Position numbers and translations under genes: made by a program. A DNA stretch of 64,000 nucleotides from Lacimicrobium alkaliphilum (GTDB taxonomy: Bacteria > Pseudomonadota > Gammaproteobacteria > Enterobacterales > Alteromonadaceae): the NCBI RefSeq assembly GCF_001466725.1, contig NZ_CP013650.1, positions 682,001 through 746,000 of the forward strand. The letters run 5' to 3'. Under the pieces are notes generated by a model. The model was not told the DNA's origin. It made no database searches and saw only the letters and a program-made list of their open reading frames with translations. Positions 38,822 to 48,569 of this stretch are shown here, one piece after another. Position 1 is the stretch's first letter, and each line of letters begins with the position of its first letter.

Positions 38822-40003
38822 ATGTCTAAGAACAAACTTAATATCGACTATCGTATCCATGCTATTGACCAGGTCAGGGGCATTGCCATCTTACTGATGG
38901 CGCTGGATCATGTGCGCTTTTTCCTCACCGATCTGCGCTTCGACCCGATGGATATAGAGCAGACCAATGGGTGGCTGTTTTTTAGCCGCTTAATAACGCA
39001 CCTGTGTGCCCCCCTTTTTATTTTACTTGCCGGAATGAGCGCTGGTTTGATGCTAACGCGTCGTACACCCGGACAGGTAAGAGTGTATCTGTTGCAGCGC
39101 GGAGCCTGGCTCATATTGTTGGACTTCGTGTTCATTTCAACACTTTGGAATGGCAGCGCCACCTCTTTGCCAGTTTTCGGTCAGGGTATTCCCCTTTATT
39201 TTCAGGTTCTTGGAGCAATAGGAGTGTCTATGATGGCACTCGGAATACTACTGATAGTACCAAGACCTGCGCTGTGGGCGCTTGCCGTGGGAATTCTCTG
39301 CTTGCATAACCTACTCGATCCAATCTGGCCGGTCAGCAGTGGCGACGCGGACCCTCTGTGGTATGGTCTACATGGCTATGCATCTGTTCAGGCTGGAGCT
39401 TTCAGCATTGTATTCTACTACCCTGTACTCCCGTGGATAGGAGTAATGTTGCTTGGATACTTGTTATCACCGCTTTACAGTCGAGGTGACAATAACCGTA
39501 ACACAAAACTTTTGGTGGCAGGTTCATTGGGGTTGGGGTTATTTGTTTTGTTGCGCTGGTTTGGTTTGTATGGCGACCCTCATAGCAGGCCTCTGAGCGT
39601 GAACACTCCCGATTGGGTCATGCATATGCTGACTATTGAAAAGTATCCTCCCTCATTACACTATCTGTTACTGACACTATCAATTGGTTTTATATTGTTA
39701 GCCCTGATGAGCCACAATAATGGATTATTCAAGAATCTTTTGGTGACCTTCGGGCGGGCGTCGCTATTCTTTTATCTTTGTCATTGGGTGATATTGCGTC
39801 TTAGTGTTACCTTGTTGGCATGGTTCCAACTGGGCGACGTTGCGCCGAGTATGACTTACCCTGACTTCTTCCCGGATGGATTGGGGATTGGTCTGGCGCT
39901 TGTATATTTCTGTACGTTGATGCTTATTCTATTGATGTGGCCCGCCTGTCGCTGGTTTGAGCGAAAGCGGGCGGCAAGAGTTGTCTGGACCAAATGGTTC
40001 TGA
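38822..40003 (+). CDS. DUF1624/heparan-alpha-glucosaminide acetyltransferase-like membrane protein
   Basis: 393-aa protein with about ten TM helices. The N-terminal family motif is RIHAIDQVRGIAILLMALDH, with APLFILLAGMSAGLML following. Relatives (YeiB, HGSNAT) transfer acyl groups across membranes; the exact substrate is unknown. ATG 38822 preferred; a GTG at 38810 is in frame. The window 40004-40193 after it contains no convincing gene, though a signal-peptide-like frame is open there. Confidence 0.85.
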   Translation: MSKNKLNIDYRIHAIDQVRGIAILLMALDHVRFFLTDLRFDPMDIEQTNGWLFFSRLITHLCAPLFILLAGMSAGLMLTRRTPGQVRVYLLQRGAWLILLDFVFISTLWNGSATSLPVFGQGIPLYFQVLGAIGVSMMALGILLIVPRPALWALAVGILCLHNLLDPIWPVSSGDADPLWYGLHGYASVQAGAFSIVFYYPVLPWIGVMLLGYLLSPLYSRGDNNRNTKLLVAGSLGLGLFVLLRWFGLYGDPHSRPLSVNTPDWVMHMLTIEKYPPSLHYLLLTLSIGFILLALMSHNNGLFKNLLVTFGRASLFFYLCHWVILRLSVTLLAWFQLGDVAPSMTYPDFFPDGLGIGLALVYFCTLMLILLMWPACRWFERKRAARVVWTKWF

Positions 40004-40193
40004 GCAAACTACCAGACAACGCGACCAACATTGACGGGGCTGAAATTGGGGCCGCTTTTCTTTGCCATTTTGTTATCTGGTTTTGCTATGGCTGCAGAGG
40101 CGCCCTTATCAGCTGCCAAACTAACTGTGCCACTGTCGTCAGGGGAGACGGGATACTGCTATTATTTTTCCATAAAGAAACAGCAGAAGTCCC

Positions 40194-40224
40194 TTGACCC
40201 GTCTACCGGATACGGGTTGAAGAT
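40194..40224 (+). promoter_or_regulatory. MerR-type promoter/operator
   Basis: -35 TTGACC (40194-40199) and -10 GAAGAT (40219-40224) are separated by an overlong 19-bp spacer containing the perfect dyad ACCCGT (40197-40202) / ACGGGT (40212-40217). An over-spaced promoter with a dyad in the spacer is the hallmark of MerR-family control. It lies 27 bp before the merR start and so looks autoregulatory. Confidence 0.7.
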
Positions 40225-40250
40225 GGACTCCGGAGCAACCGGAGAAGCCC

Positions 40251-40759
40251 ATGTTGACGATCACCAGTGCCGGGTATCCCGTGCCACCTTGTTGTATTAC
40301 GAGAAGGAGGGTCTGCTGCAACCGGCCATGCGATCAGACAAGGGTTATCGCTATTATGGCCAGGACCAGCAGCAGCGCCTGCAACGTATCCCGCAGTTTC
40401 GTGGTTTTGGTTTGTCTACCCGGGATATACGGTTGATTCTTCACAAAAGGGATGAAAGTCGTTCAGAGCAGTTGCTGCTGCAGCAGTTATCGTTGTTGGA
40501 TCAGCAGATTGAACGGTTGCGGCAGCAGCAGCTTGCCATCATCCGCTTTTTGCAATTCTCCGGAACAAGTGAGGACAATATGATGACAAAACAACGCTGG
40601 AGCGAGATTATGCGGGCATCAGGGATGGACGATGAGGCCATGTGGAACTGGCATCGTCAGTTTGAGCAGATGGAACCAGGAGCCCATCGGGAGTTTCTGG
40701 AATCGCTGAATATCCCGCCGACGGAAATCGCTGATATCCGCAGCCGATGTCAGGTGTAG
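40251..40759 (+). pseudogene. MerR-family regulator with a frameshift in the DNA-binding domain
   Basis: From ATG 40251 the frame reads MLTIT, then shifts. From 40265 another frame reads QCRVSRATLLYYEKEGLL, the canonical MerR helix and wing, and continues to 40759 with GYRYYGQDQQQRLQRI, a dimerisation helix and a C-terminal tail resembling TipAS-like or MerR metal/drug sensors. A deletion of about 13 bases in the HTH explains this. The longer frame from 40031 would fuse a signal peptide to a truncated HTH and is probably fortuitous, because the promoter lies inside it. Translation from ATG 40224 would give an N-terminally damaged protein. Confidence 0.6.
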
Positions 40760-40895
40760 GTATGCGCGGCAGGAATGCCGCACATTGGCTTAATGCAGCG
40801 GGTCTTAGCAGGCCCGGCATTTATTGCAAACCTGCAGACAAGCCGTCGCGCTTTCAGGCGATACTTCAAGCTTACTTCCGGTAACGCCAGCATGC

Positions 40896-41834
40896 TCAGC
40901 TGATATCAGCTGAACTCTGTTGTAGCAAATAATTCAGAGCGCCCTCTATGGCGGCCAGTTGTGCCTGAATGCATTGCTCCGGTGTGGTGCGCGGGCTGTC
41001 CGGATACACTTCTGTGGTGCTGACCAAAGGCGCATCCGAGACACTGGCACAGAGCCCCATGGACGCATTGGGACAGCTGACTACACCAAACTGCTGAATC
41101 TTTTCATCAATCAGTTCACCATTTTCGTCCGCCTCAGCGATATGGGTTACTCTGGCAACACTGTCGATAATGGCTTTGTGAAATGCCGGGCTTGGGCGCT
41201 CAGTATCAGCAGCCAGATAAAAACCATCGGGAATACTCCAGTTTTCATTTTCCTTGCCATCCCGCGCAGCGGTGGCCGGGCCAAACTCGCTATTGTCTGA
41301 GTCGGTGGTTTCATGCAGGTCTATATGCAGGGCAAAGCGTTGTTTAAGGCTGGTAAGGTATTGGCGTACCTGTTGCGCCTCCAGGGCTTTGCCATCAGAA
41401 CCGAAGCTGCGGTTCGGATCCACGGCGGCCGGGGTCCAGCGGTTTATGGTTTCATAACCCCAGGGGGAGATACAGGGCAGCACCAGAATATTCAGTTGGC
41501 TGCTGTATGCTACGGCGCTGGTCTGCAGAAAACGAAGCGCCCCATGTACACCGCTGGTTTCATACCCATGCACCCCACCGGTAATCAGAACGGTAGGTTT
41601 ATCATACTGCCAGTTACGGCTTTTTACCGCATAAAGCGGATAGACCTTGCCGCAGATCGGGTCATAGTTGAGCTCGCCATACTGCTCTATATCAAAATAA
41701 GCGTCTAACCCTTCTATAATGGGCAGTACGTCGTTAAAGAAACTGCGTTTTATCTTCTGTTCACTCAGCCATTGGGCTTTTTCTGCTGTGGTCCATGGCT
41801 GGCCCACAGTGCCGATATGATAATTATTGTTCAT
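40896..41834 (-). CDS. M14-family zinc carboxypeptidase/succinylglutamate desuccinylase-like protein
   Basis: 312-aa M14-type metallopeptidase. First zinc-ligand block TGGVHGYETSG (His and Glu, near residue 90), Arg in VDPNRSFG, second zinc His in LHIDLHETTD, and a likely catalytic Glu in VSTTEVYPDSP. No signal peptide, so probably cytosolic. Substrate could be a peptide or acylated amino acid. Monocistronic by spacing; upstream is an isolated GNAT gene. Confidence 0.85.
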   Translation of the reverse strand: MNNNYHIGTVGQPWTTAEKAQWLSEQKIKRSFFNDVLPIIEGLDAYFDIEQYGELNYDPICGKVYPLYAVKSRNWQYDKPTVLITGGVHGYETSGVHGALRFLQTSAVAYSSQLNILVLPCISPWGYETINRWTPAAVDPNRSFGSDGKALEAQQVRQYLTSLKQRFALHIDLHETTDSDNSEFGPATAARDGKENENWSIPDGFYLAADTERPSPAFHKAIIDSVARVTHIAEADENGELIDEKIQQFGVVSCPNASMGLCASVSDAPLVSTTEVYPDSPRTTPEQCIQAQLAAIEGALNYLLQQSSADIS

Positions 41835-41923
41835 GTTGCTCCTGATTTTCGTTTTGAGTTATAGGGTATTGATTCACAGAGGCTTGCTGTATTTACAGCC
41901 TGTCTTTTTGCTTCCATCAGCGC

Positions 41924-42772
41924 CTAAGAGGGGCATAGATGCGGTACGGTGTGTGACGAGTCATTAGTATATGTCTGACGAATATAGGTTTTCCGGAATC
42001 CCAGATTGAGCAAGACTCCTGAACTTACGCTGTTTTGTGGTAAAGCGCTCTGTAAACAGCATTTTGTATAAACCTTAGTGCAGCCAACCTCTGCGGCATA
42101 TTGCACACAGCGTGATATCAGCGCGGTTTGCTGTCTTTCTTTCTGCTCAGGGATGGCTACAAGATCCAGCCAGGCGTTCGTTCCCTGAATAAACAGTGCG
42201 GCTACACCGCAAGGTAAATAGTTTTCATAGCTCATAAATACGTGCCAGTCCGGATGAATTGGCAATTGGCTGAATAAACTTACTGCCTGCGCATCCAGCC
42301 CCAGGCAATATGAGGCCATCACTCCGAAGTCCCAGGCCTGATTGTGGCTGATCTTTACGATCACAATCTTTTGAGCACTGATCTCTGCGTCCGAAATAAT
42401 TAGCTCAAGCATCTGAGAGGCGCCTCTGGCAACCAGTTTATGCATGCGCAGTTCTTGTTCGGACGGTGGTTCAGTAAACATATTCTGATGCAGCTGATAA
42501 CGTCTGACGCCCCGGGACTGATAGAGCAAGCGTACTTCCTGAAAAGACAGATGCGTATCGACATGATGCGCCGTCAGACAGCAGTTCAGGGCTTTTGCAT
42601 CGGGTAGCTTGCTGGCAATTGATATCATTGTGCCGCAATATTCGATCAGTTCCAGGCCTAAGTGATTTATGATTTCGGCAGAGGCAGCCTGATGAAGTGA
42701 AGCCAGCGCATTCGCCTCGAGCTGTTCACTGTATCGTTGATCAGCCGTTTTTTTTGTTTTTATAAGATCCAT
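41924..42772 (-). CDS. GNAT-family acetyltransferase, two-domain
   Basis: 282 aa. The C-terminal half (about 150-270) has a GNAT layout: PDWHVFMSYENYLPCGVAALF, AWLDLVAIPE and LLNLGFRKTYIRQTY. The N-terminal 140 residues are less defined. It resembles GNATs with a long N-terminal lobe found in alteromonads. Substrate unknown. Confidence 0.65.
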   Translation of the reverse strand: MDLIKTKKTADQRYSEQLEANALASLHQAASAEIINHLGLELIEYCGTMISIASKLPDAKALNCCLTAHHVDTHLSFQEVRLLYQSRGVRRYQLHQNMFTEPPSEQELRMHKLVARGASQMLELIISDAEISAQKIVIVKISHNQAWDFGVMASYCLGLDAQAVSLFSQLPIHPDWHVFMSYENYLPCGVAALFIQGTNAWLDLVAIPEQKERQQTALISRCVQYAAEVGCTKVYTKCCLQSALPQNSVSSGVLLNLGFRKTYIRQTYTNDSSHTVPHLCPS

Positions 42773-43015
42773 ATATATCCCCGGATAACCGGCATTATTG
42801 TTTCCCTATAGGAATACGCTGGAACAAGGCGAATTGTGCCAGTCAACTTATTGGAATTAATGATTTTTATTTTTAATGAGAAGCTGGGGTTTATTCTGAA
42901 AATGGTCTGAATTTTTAATCCTGACCGGTGTCACGACCAGAGAATCCAAAAAAATTTCCCGGATTGTCACATTCCGGCTTGGAAAACCCGTATTACTCAA
43001 TGCAAGCCGAAGTGA

Positions 43016-43100
43016 GTTGATGCTTTTCTCGTGTTGTGTATCAACAACTTTTGGTTCCTGTGTGATGTTTTGGCCGTGCCCTGGTGCACGGCCTTTTTTT
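43016..43100 (+). terminator. Strong rho-independent terminator without an upstream gene; possible sRNA 3' end
   Basis: Stem GGCCGTGC (43072-43079) / GCACGGCC (43086-43093) is followed by seven T residues, a textbook terminator on the plus strand. A second hairpin GTTGAT (43016-43021) / ATCAAC (43040-43045) lies just upstream. Both flanking genes are on the minus strand, so this would end a plus-strand transcript from the 355-bp region 42773-43127, possibly an sRNA. Confidence 0.6.
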
Positions 43101-43127
43101 GCATTAAATGAGATTGGCGATTCAAAA

Positions 43128-43487
43128 CTATTCTGAGGGGACAGGCAGCTTATGCATACGCAGAAAAGACAATTTGTCCCAGTATCCGCGCTGAAATACG
43201 ATTTTGTTATCCTGGATATGGAAAAAGCCACAGCCGCGCAGACCTAAGGGGTCTCTCCACTCAAGAATGGCCCATTCACCATCTTCAAACAGGTTTTCAA
43301 TAATGCAGGTCATCTCTGCCTGCGCGAATTCAGCTTTAAACATCCTGCAGATCGCATCTTTACCCGTTACTGGCTCCTGAGTTATCTGATGATTGACAGC
43401 ATTCTCGGCATACATCTCTGCCAGGGCTTCTGCATTGCCTTTATTAAACGCGTCGACCCATTTGCGGACAAGTGTTTTTGGTGTCAT
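43128..43487 (-). CDS. SnoaL-like/NTF2-fold protein
   Basis: 119-aa nuclear-transport-factor-2-like protein: TPKTLVRKWVDAFNKGNAEALAEMYAENAVNHQI is the typical opening helix and pocket, and WRDPLGLRGCGFFHIQDNKI the beta sheet. Members are small-molecule isomerases/hydrolases or binding proteins; no substrate can be assigned. Stands alone between the possible sRNA and a DUF5694 gene. Confidence 0.85.
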   Translation of the reverse strand: MTPKTLVRKWVDAFNKGNAEALAEMYAENAVNHQITQEPVTGKDAICRMFKAEFAQAEMTCIIENLFEDGEWAILEWRDPLGLRGCGFFHIQDNKIVFQRGYWDKLSFLRMHKLPVPSE

Positions 43488-43601
43488 AACTGGTATTCAC
43501 TCCAGGTTAGTGGATAGATAAGAGCAGGAGAAATAAGCTCAGGGTATGACAATACCCTCTACGCCATTGCTCTGTTCGAAGCTGAATGTTGATTTTTATT
43601 G

Positions 43602-44396
43602 TCATAATAGCGTGTTGATATCCAGGCTGTCTCTGCTCGGATCCAACGCTAATAGCTGCCTGAGTATGGCGGTATGGCCCTGGCCACCGAGCACGAAGAC
43701 TCTCTCTCCCGGTGCTGCATGGTGCTGAATCATGGCATACATACGAAAGTTCCTATGCCACCAGCTTGCACTGGCATCGGCGCCGACAAAACTCTTTCCT
43801 GCGCCCAGATGATTGGTGGCCAGATACATTGCCATATTGGCCCTGTCTAACTCCGGTCCATTGAAATACCTTAACTGCTGTTGCAACGACAGGGTTGCAT
43901 GGACATGATTAAGTTTCTCAGTGATTTCAGCAATCCGTGCTTCGAATTTTTGTTTTTCTTGCGGGGCATGCTCTCCCATATAGTTAAAAAGGTCTTCAGC
44001 CCGCCAGTTTACTGTGCGTTCATCGAAACTGTACACACGACTCAGCCCGGCCAGTCTGGCAACCCGGAATCCAATCTGGTAAATCTCATTGACGGGCAAC
44101 TCAAAGCTGCCAGCCCTATACTCCTGATATTGCCGGTTTATTTTGTCTTCGTCATCGCGGTTGTATTCCAGCAATACCTTTGTTGGCTTTGTGGCGGCGA
44201 TACGCTCTGCCAAAGCAACAAGATATTCCTGGTGAGCCGGAGTCATGACATCCACTGTTTCTGTTTTGACGGCATCCAGCCCGGGATTAGCGAAATGGAA
44301 GGAGCCCATCAACAGTACTTGTGCATTGGGCGATTCGGTTGCTGATGCAGCCCCCAGCCAAAACAGGGAGCTTAAGAGGAGAATGATGTGTTTCAT
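43602..44396 (-). CDS. Secreted DUF5694 (TraB/GumN-like) protein
   Basis: 264-aa exported protein with a signal peptide (MKHIILLLSSLFWLGAASA). The start at 44394-44396 was chosen because the longer frame only adds 13 non-signal residues. Core motifs LLMGSFHFANPG, KVLLEYNRDDEDK, GFRVARLAGLSRVYSFDE and VFVLGGQGHTAILRQL are those of DUF5694, a TIKI/TraB-like putative metalloprotease fold (GxxH...E...GxGH). Confidence 0.85.
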   Translation of the reverse strand: MKHIILLLSSLFWLGAASATESPNAQVLLMGSFHFANPGLDAVKTETVDVMTPAHQEYLVALAERIAATKPTKVLLEYNRDDEDKINRQYQEYRAGSFELPVNEIYQIGFRVARLAGLSRVYSFDERTVNWRAEDLFNYMGEHAPQEKQKFEARIAEITEKLNHVHATLSLQQQLRYFNGPELDRANMAMYLATNHLGAGKSFVGADASASWWHRNFRMYAMIQHHAAPGERVFVLGGQGHTAILRQLLALDPSRDSLDINTLL

Positions 44397-44456
44397 GTGG
44401 ATTCCTTGTTCAGGATGAATAGGTTTTGTTCCCAATGCAGAGTTTTGAAACAGCGG

Positions 44457-44498
44457 CCCGCGCCAAAGGCGCGGGCAGTAAACCCTCTGCAGAGGGTT
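44457..44498 (-). terminator. Double hairpin between two minus-strand genes
   Basis: Perfect 8-bp stem CCCGCGCC/GGCGCGGG with an AAA loop (44457-44475), then a perfect 18-bp palindrome AACCCTCT-GC-AGAGGGTT (44481-44498). It lies just past the stop of the secreted hydrolase (44510). A terminator for that gene is likely; no long U-run. Confidence 0.5.
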
Positions 44499-44509
44499 GC
44501 TGTAATGAC

Positions 44510-46090
44510 TTAATCAAGATCCGCCGGCAACTGGTAGTGCCCGCTCAGACCCATTTCAAGGTATAGCTGATTTACGGCTCTTTCGATGGCACTTCTCGCC
44601 TGGGCTGCCTGCGCCTGTTCTGATGAAGAAAAGGAATCCAGGTTTTTGTACACCGCTTTATAGTCGAAGCCATGTTTGGCGGGTGAAAATACCTGGCCGT
44701 CGATAAGACGGCTTTTTCCCACCAGCGGCGTATCTGTGCTGACCTGACTGGCCTGAGCGATACGATCATCACATTTACTGGTATACAGCTTGTCCTCATC
44801 GGCGAAACTGAACAGGCTAGGTAGCACGACCTGATAACCAATTGCATTGCGACCATCGGCGTCTACCACCCCGGGAGCCAGGTTGCTGTCCTGCTCCATA
44901 TAGCCATCCAGGCGGCAGCCCGGATACAGAACATGTACCAGCTTGGTATCCTGATAGAAATTTCCACCTAGCAGGCTGGTTAACTGGTTGCGAAACAGCG
45001 AGGGCTCGAAGGTGCCGCTATCGTTAGGCAGGGGGTGCTCGTCTGGCGATTGGGATGCACCAGGCAGAATTTGCTCACCGGCGGCAAAGAGTTCAAGCTC
45101 CAGACCCATATCCAGCTTTGCACGTACATCAGAGGCCGTTAACTGGGCCAACATCTGCTCAAACGCTTCGGCCAGTTGCGGATCTGCGGCGACAGCAGCC
45201 AGCGTCAGATTGGGTTCAGGTTCCGGCTGTGGTTCAGGCTCGACTATCACAGGGTCAAGGTTTCTGGCCCAGAAGTCTCGGATATGTTGTGGCCAGATAT
45301 GATGGTCAGCAGCCAGTGCAATCATTGCCGAACCGCCGTTGGAGCGACCTTCGATCACCAGGTTATCTAATGTCACATCCGGAAACTGTTGCCGGACTGC
45401 TTTGTACAAAAACATATTGTCAAAGCCACTGATATCCGGAGCGGCATGTAAGGGCCGATTGTCGCCGTCAATATCAGACAGCCCGTAGCCGTCGAAGTTA
45501 TAGGGTGGCAGAGTGTCGCGGCTGACGCTGTCTTCGTCGGTGAGATTCAGCCAGTACAGCACATTATCAAAGTGCTGTGGCTCGGTGGAAATATTATAAC
45601 GGCCCACCATAAAGACGTTTACCGGCGAGTCGAACTGGCGGAATGCGTCCTGCCAGTACCAGGCCGCAAACTTACTGCTGCCAACAATTTTCTTCAGCAT
45701 AAAGTGTTCCAGTTTACTGCCCACCGGAACATGGTGATCATTAAAATCAGCCAGATAGAGCCGCTCGCCATTGCTGTCAACTTCACATAACCCCTGATAG
45801 GGAGTACCGCTGAAGTCGCCATTATCACTGACATGATCCGGGCCACAGGGGCCGAACTCCCGGTCTATTTCATCGTACCATTCACCACCGGAACCATGAT
45901 TAATAAATACCGTAACAGGCGGGCCACTTCCTTGCGGGTTAAATACCCATCTGTAGGCCTGTTTGTAATTGCCGTCGCCGGTATACAGCGTGAAGCGCTG
46001 CATCGCATCGGGTTTAAAATCAGAATCCACACTCGCTTGAGTGAACAGTGACAGGCCAGCCAGAAAGAGGCCGTAAGTAAGTTTTTTCAT
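44510..46090 (-). CDS. Large secreted alpha/beta-hydrolase-like protein
   Basis: 526-aa exported protein. Signal peptide (1-19), an oxyanion-type motif FINHGSGGEW (about 65), a nucleophile elbow VIEGRSNGGSAM (Ser250), and a Pro/Glu-repeat linker (EPEPQPEPEP, about 288). The second half is helical and loop-rich with a conserved-looking YPGCRLDG. Esterase or peptidase function is inferred from the elbow only; no close family recognised. Confidence 0.65.
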   Translation of the reverse strand: MKKLTYGLFLAGLSLFTQASVDSDFKPDAMQRFTLYTGDGNYKQAYRWVFNPQGSGPPVTVFINHGSGGEWYDEIDREFGPCGPDHVSDNGDFSGTPYQGLCEVDSNGERLYLADFNDHHVPVGSKLEHFMLKKIVGSSKFAAWYWQDAFRQFDSPVNVFMVGRYNISTEPQHFDNVLYWLNLTDEDSVSRDTLPPYNFDGYGLSDIDGDNRPLHAAPDISGFDNMFLYKAVRQQFPDVTLDNLVIEGRSNGGSAMIALAADHHIWPQHIRDFWARNLDPVIVEPEPQPEPEPNLTLAAVAADPQLAEAFEQMLAQLTASDVRAKLDMGLELELFAAGEQILPGASQSPDEHPLPNDSGTFEPSLFRNQLTSLLGGNFYQDTKLVHVLYPGCRLDGYMEQDSNLAPGVVDADGRNAIGYQVVLPSLFSFADEDKLYTSKCDDRIAQASQVSTDTPLVGKSRLIDGQVFSPAKHGFDYKAVYKNLDSFSSSEQAQAAQARSAIERAVNQLYLEMGLSGHYQLPADLD

Positions 46091-46569
46091 CGTGTTACCG
46101 CTCCATTAATAGACTACCAGACGTGATTCGTCCGCATCTTCTAGTTAAACGGATTAACACCAAAATATGTGACTGTATGACTTATCACCTTTGATGCCTG
46201 TGAAAAAAAACTGTGGCGGTTTTTTATGTTTAAGTATTTGCGATGAGGCTCACTTGCGCATCAATACAATGGGTAAATAATCATATTTGTGAGATAGGAA
46301 TACCCCTGGCTTATTGTTAATTAGCGAACCAGCATTGTCACACACCAACGTCAGGGAAATACCGGGTAATCATTTCTCGGGCGAGCCTGCCTTTACCTTA
46401 TTGCTGATCTATTAAAATGGCCTTTCTTTGTCTAATCAATAGATGTTTTCACTAGGGCACTTTAAGCCTGTAAAAAGTTGGCACAACAACAGTGTTGATT
46501 GCGTTTATAAGAGCGACTCGGAGGTGAAAATGTTTTGCCGTCCTGAACCAATAAGATAAGGAATATAAA
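46091..46569. other. 479-bp intergenic region
   Basis: Divergent region between the secreted hydrolase and the homocysteine-methyltransferase-like gene. It is AT-rich with no credible ORF. A short A/T-flanked hairpin (about 46205-46227) may terminate transcription. AAGGA seven bases before ATG 46570 is the ribosome-binding site. No clear -35/-10 pair could be fixed by eye. Confidence 0.5.
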
Positions 46570-47505
46570 ATGCCAACGAATGATTTAGTCTTTGATCCTA
46601 ACCTGATGTACCTGACAGACGGTGGGCTCGAGACCACATTGATTTTTCATCAACAGTGGGAACTGCCCTGTTTTGCATCTTTTACTTTGATGGAAAGTGA
46701 CAAGGGATTAGTGCAACTCTGTGATTATTATCGTGAATACCTGGAGCTCTACCGTACCAGAGCTTGTGGTTTCGTTCTGGAAACGCCTACATGGCGTGCA
46801 AACAGGGATTGGGCCGAAAAGCTGGGTTATAATGACGCGCAAACCCGTAAGTTTAATGTCGATGCAATAAGTGTTTTTCGTGAGCTGGCACGGGAATATG
46901 AAAAACCAGGGTTTCCAATTCTGATCAGTGGCAACATCGGTCCAAGAGGGGATGGTTATATACCCGGGCAAATTATGTCTGCGCAAGAGTCGGAAGATTA
47001 TCATGCGGCCCAAATCGCTGCGTTCAGTTCCGCTAATGCTGACCTAGTCACCGCAGTGACTATTAATTATCCTCAGGAGGCTATAGGGATAATAAATGCT
47101 GCAGCCAAACAAAACATTCCCGTTGTAATCGCATTCACTGTAGAAACGGACGGGAGGTTACCTTGTGGTTTGTCCCTGCAAGAAGCAATCGAAGAAACTG
47201 ACAAAATGACCAAGGGTGCCTGTCTGCACTATATGGTCAATTGCGCCCACCCAAGTCACTATTTGCAACCCGTCATTCGCGGTGGAAAATGGTTGGAGCG
47301 TATCGGCGGAGTACGATCTAATGCTTCTGTACTAAGCCATGCCGAACTGGATGAAGCTGAGTCGCTGGATGAAGGTAACCCACAGGAGTTTGCTCATCTA
47401 CACAAGGTGTTTATTGACCGTCTGCCTAATCTTCGGGTGTTTGGTGGCTGTTGTGGTACAGACTGTAGACATGTTCAGGCATTAGCGGAAACCTTTGTGG
47501 ATTAG
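46570..47505 (+). CDS. Homocysteine S-methyltransferase family protein
   Basis: 311-aa TIM-barrel enzyme of the HMT family. LTDGGLETTLIF is N-terminal, and the zinc thiolates lie in MVNCAHP and the C-terminal FGGCCGTDCRH. Members methylate homocysteine using S-methylmethionine or a methylcorrinoid, or act on related thiols. It is 191 bp upstream of the hydrolase-kinase operon; membership of the same regulon is inferred. Confidence 0.88.
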   Translation: MPTNDLVFDPNLMYLTDGGLETTLIFHQQWELPCFASFTLMESDKGLVQLCDYYREYLELYRTRACGFVLETPTWRANRDWAEKLGYNDAQTRKFNVDAISVFRELAREYEKPGFPILISGNIGPRGDGYIPGQIMSAQESEDYHAAQIAAFSSANADLVTAVTINYPQEAIGIINAAAKQNIPVVIAFTVETDGRLPCGLSLQEAIEETDKMTKGACLHYMVNCAHPSHYLQPVIRGGKWLERIGGVRSNASVLSHAELDEAESLDEGNPQEFAHLHKVFIDRLPNLRVFGGCCGTDCRHVQALAETFVD

Positions 47506-47696
47506 CGAAATCCGGCAAGATGACGGCTTGAGTTTGATGTTTTAAAGAATATCGTGTCCTGTAAGTACGTTGATCAAATCTGTTCAAGCCAGGATCTGAG
47601 GTTGACAGGCAGCGGGAAGTATTGACGATGCAAGACGGGTTTACGGTTGTTGCTGGAGCGCATCCGTCACCATCTGTCGTCTTTGAGGAGGAATAA

Positions 47697-48569
47697 ATGG
47701 TACAGATCAATTCGGTCCATTTAATATGTGAAGACGGTGTAGAGTTGAGGGCTAACCTCTTTGTGCAAAATGAGGGATCCTGTAAAGGATCGATACTTAT
47801 TCTGCCCGGTGTTGGTATCAGTCAGTCACTCTATCGTCCTTTTGCGCACTATTTAGCAGAAGGCGGTTTTCAGGTTCTGACAATTGATTATCGTGGTATC
47901 GGTCAGTCTTTCCGCAAGGAACTCCCTCCACATAAGCTCAGTCTGAATGCCTGGGCGAAACAGGACGCAGTAACGGCTTTTCGTTATCTGCAGAAGCTGG
48001 ATGAAAACCCGGTGCTGATATTTGGTCATTCTTTTGGCGGGCAGGCTGTATGTCTCGCAGAGGAGCTGGATGATGCACAAGGGGTTGTGATGGTGGCTAG
48101 TCAGTCAGGTTATTGGCGCCACTGGCGGGGGATGGGACGGGTAAAGCTGTGGTTTTTCTGGCACTGCTATCTGCCGTTTTTCAGTCAGCTTGGCACCTAT
48201 ACGCTAAGTACTCCTTTATTTGATGGCCGGTTGCCGGCTGGTGTGGCCAGAGAGTGGGCCAGATGGGGGCGGGACCCCGAATATCTCAAAGGGCATCATG
48301 CTGAGGTGTCAGAGCGGTTGCTCAACAGAGATAGGAATATTGTCGCTTATGCATTCAGCGATGACGATTTTGCCCCCCCAGCGGCGGCCAGAGCGCTTTG
48401 GCAATGGTTTCCCGAGGATTGTTTGCAAGGTCATATTATGACTCCTGAAGAACTCGGTGTATCCCGGATTGGCCATTTTTCGGCTTTCAGATCATCATTT
48501 GAGAGCACCCTGTGGCGAAGCTGGTGTAGGGATTTTGATAATTTCCTGAGTAATGATTCTGATCTATGA
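47697..48569 (+). CDS. Alpha/beta hydrolase (COG4757-like)
   Basis: 290-aa cytosolic alpha/beta hydrolase. N-terminal LICEDGVELRANLF, oxyanion region LILPGVGIS, nucleophile elbow LIFGHSFGGQA (Ser112), acid region SDDDFAPP, and catalytic His in SRIGHFSAFRS. Good GAGGAGG ribosome-binding site. Its stop overlaps the next gene by four bases (ATGA), so this is the first gene of a three-gene operon ending in a kinase. Confidence 0.87.
   Translation: MVQINSVHLICEDGVELRANLFVQNEGSCKGSILILPGVGISQSLYRPFAHYLAEGGFQVLTIDYRGIGQSFRKELPPHKLSLNAWAKQDAVTAFRYLQKLDENPVLIFGHSFGGQAVCLAEELDDAQGVVMVASQSGYWRHWRGMGRVKLWFFWHCYLPFFSQLGTYTLSTPLFDGRLPAGVAREWARWGRDPEYLKGHHAEVSERLLNRDRNIVAYAFSDDDFAPPAAARALWQWFPEDCLQGHIMTPEELGVSRIGHFSAFRSSFESTLWRSWCRDFDNFLSNDSDL

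Noticed and set aside
40031..40250. Signal-peptide-like N-terminus fused to the MerR frame
   Set aside because: The over-spaced MerR promoter lies inside it and would make no sense within the coding region; a TTG start without support.
42857..43231. Minus-strand 124-aa frame over the possible sRNA
   Set aside because: It overlaps the NTF2-like gene in another frame and crosses a strong terminator hairpin.
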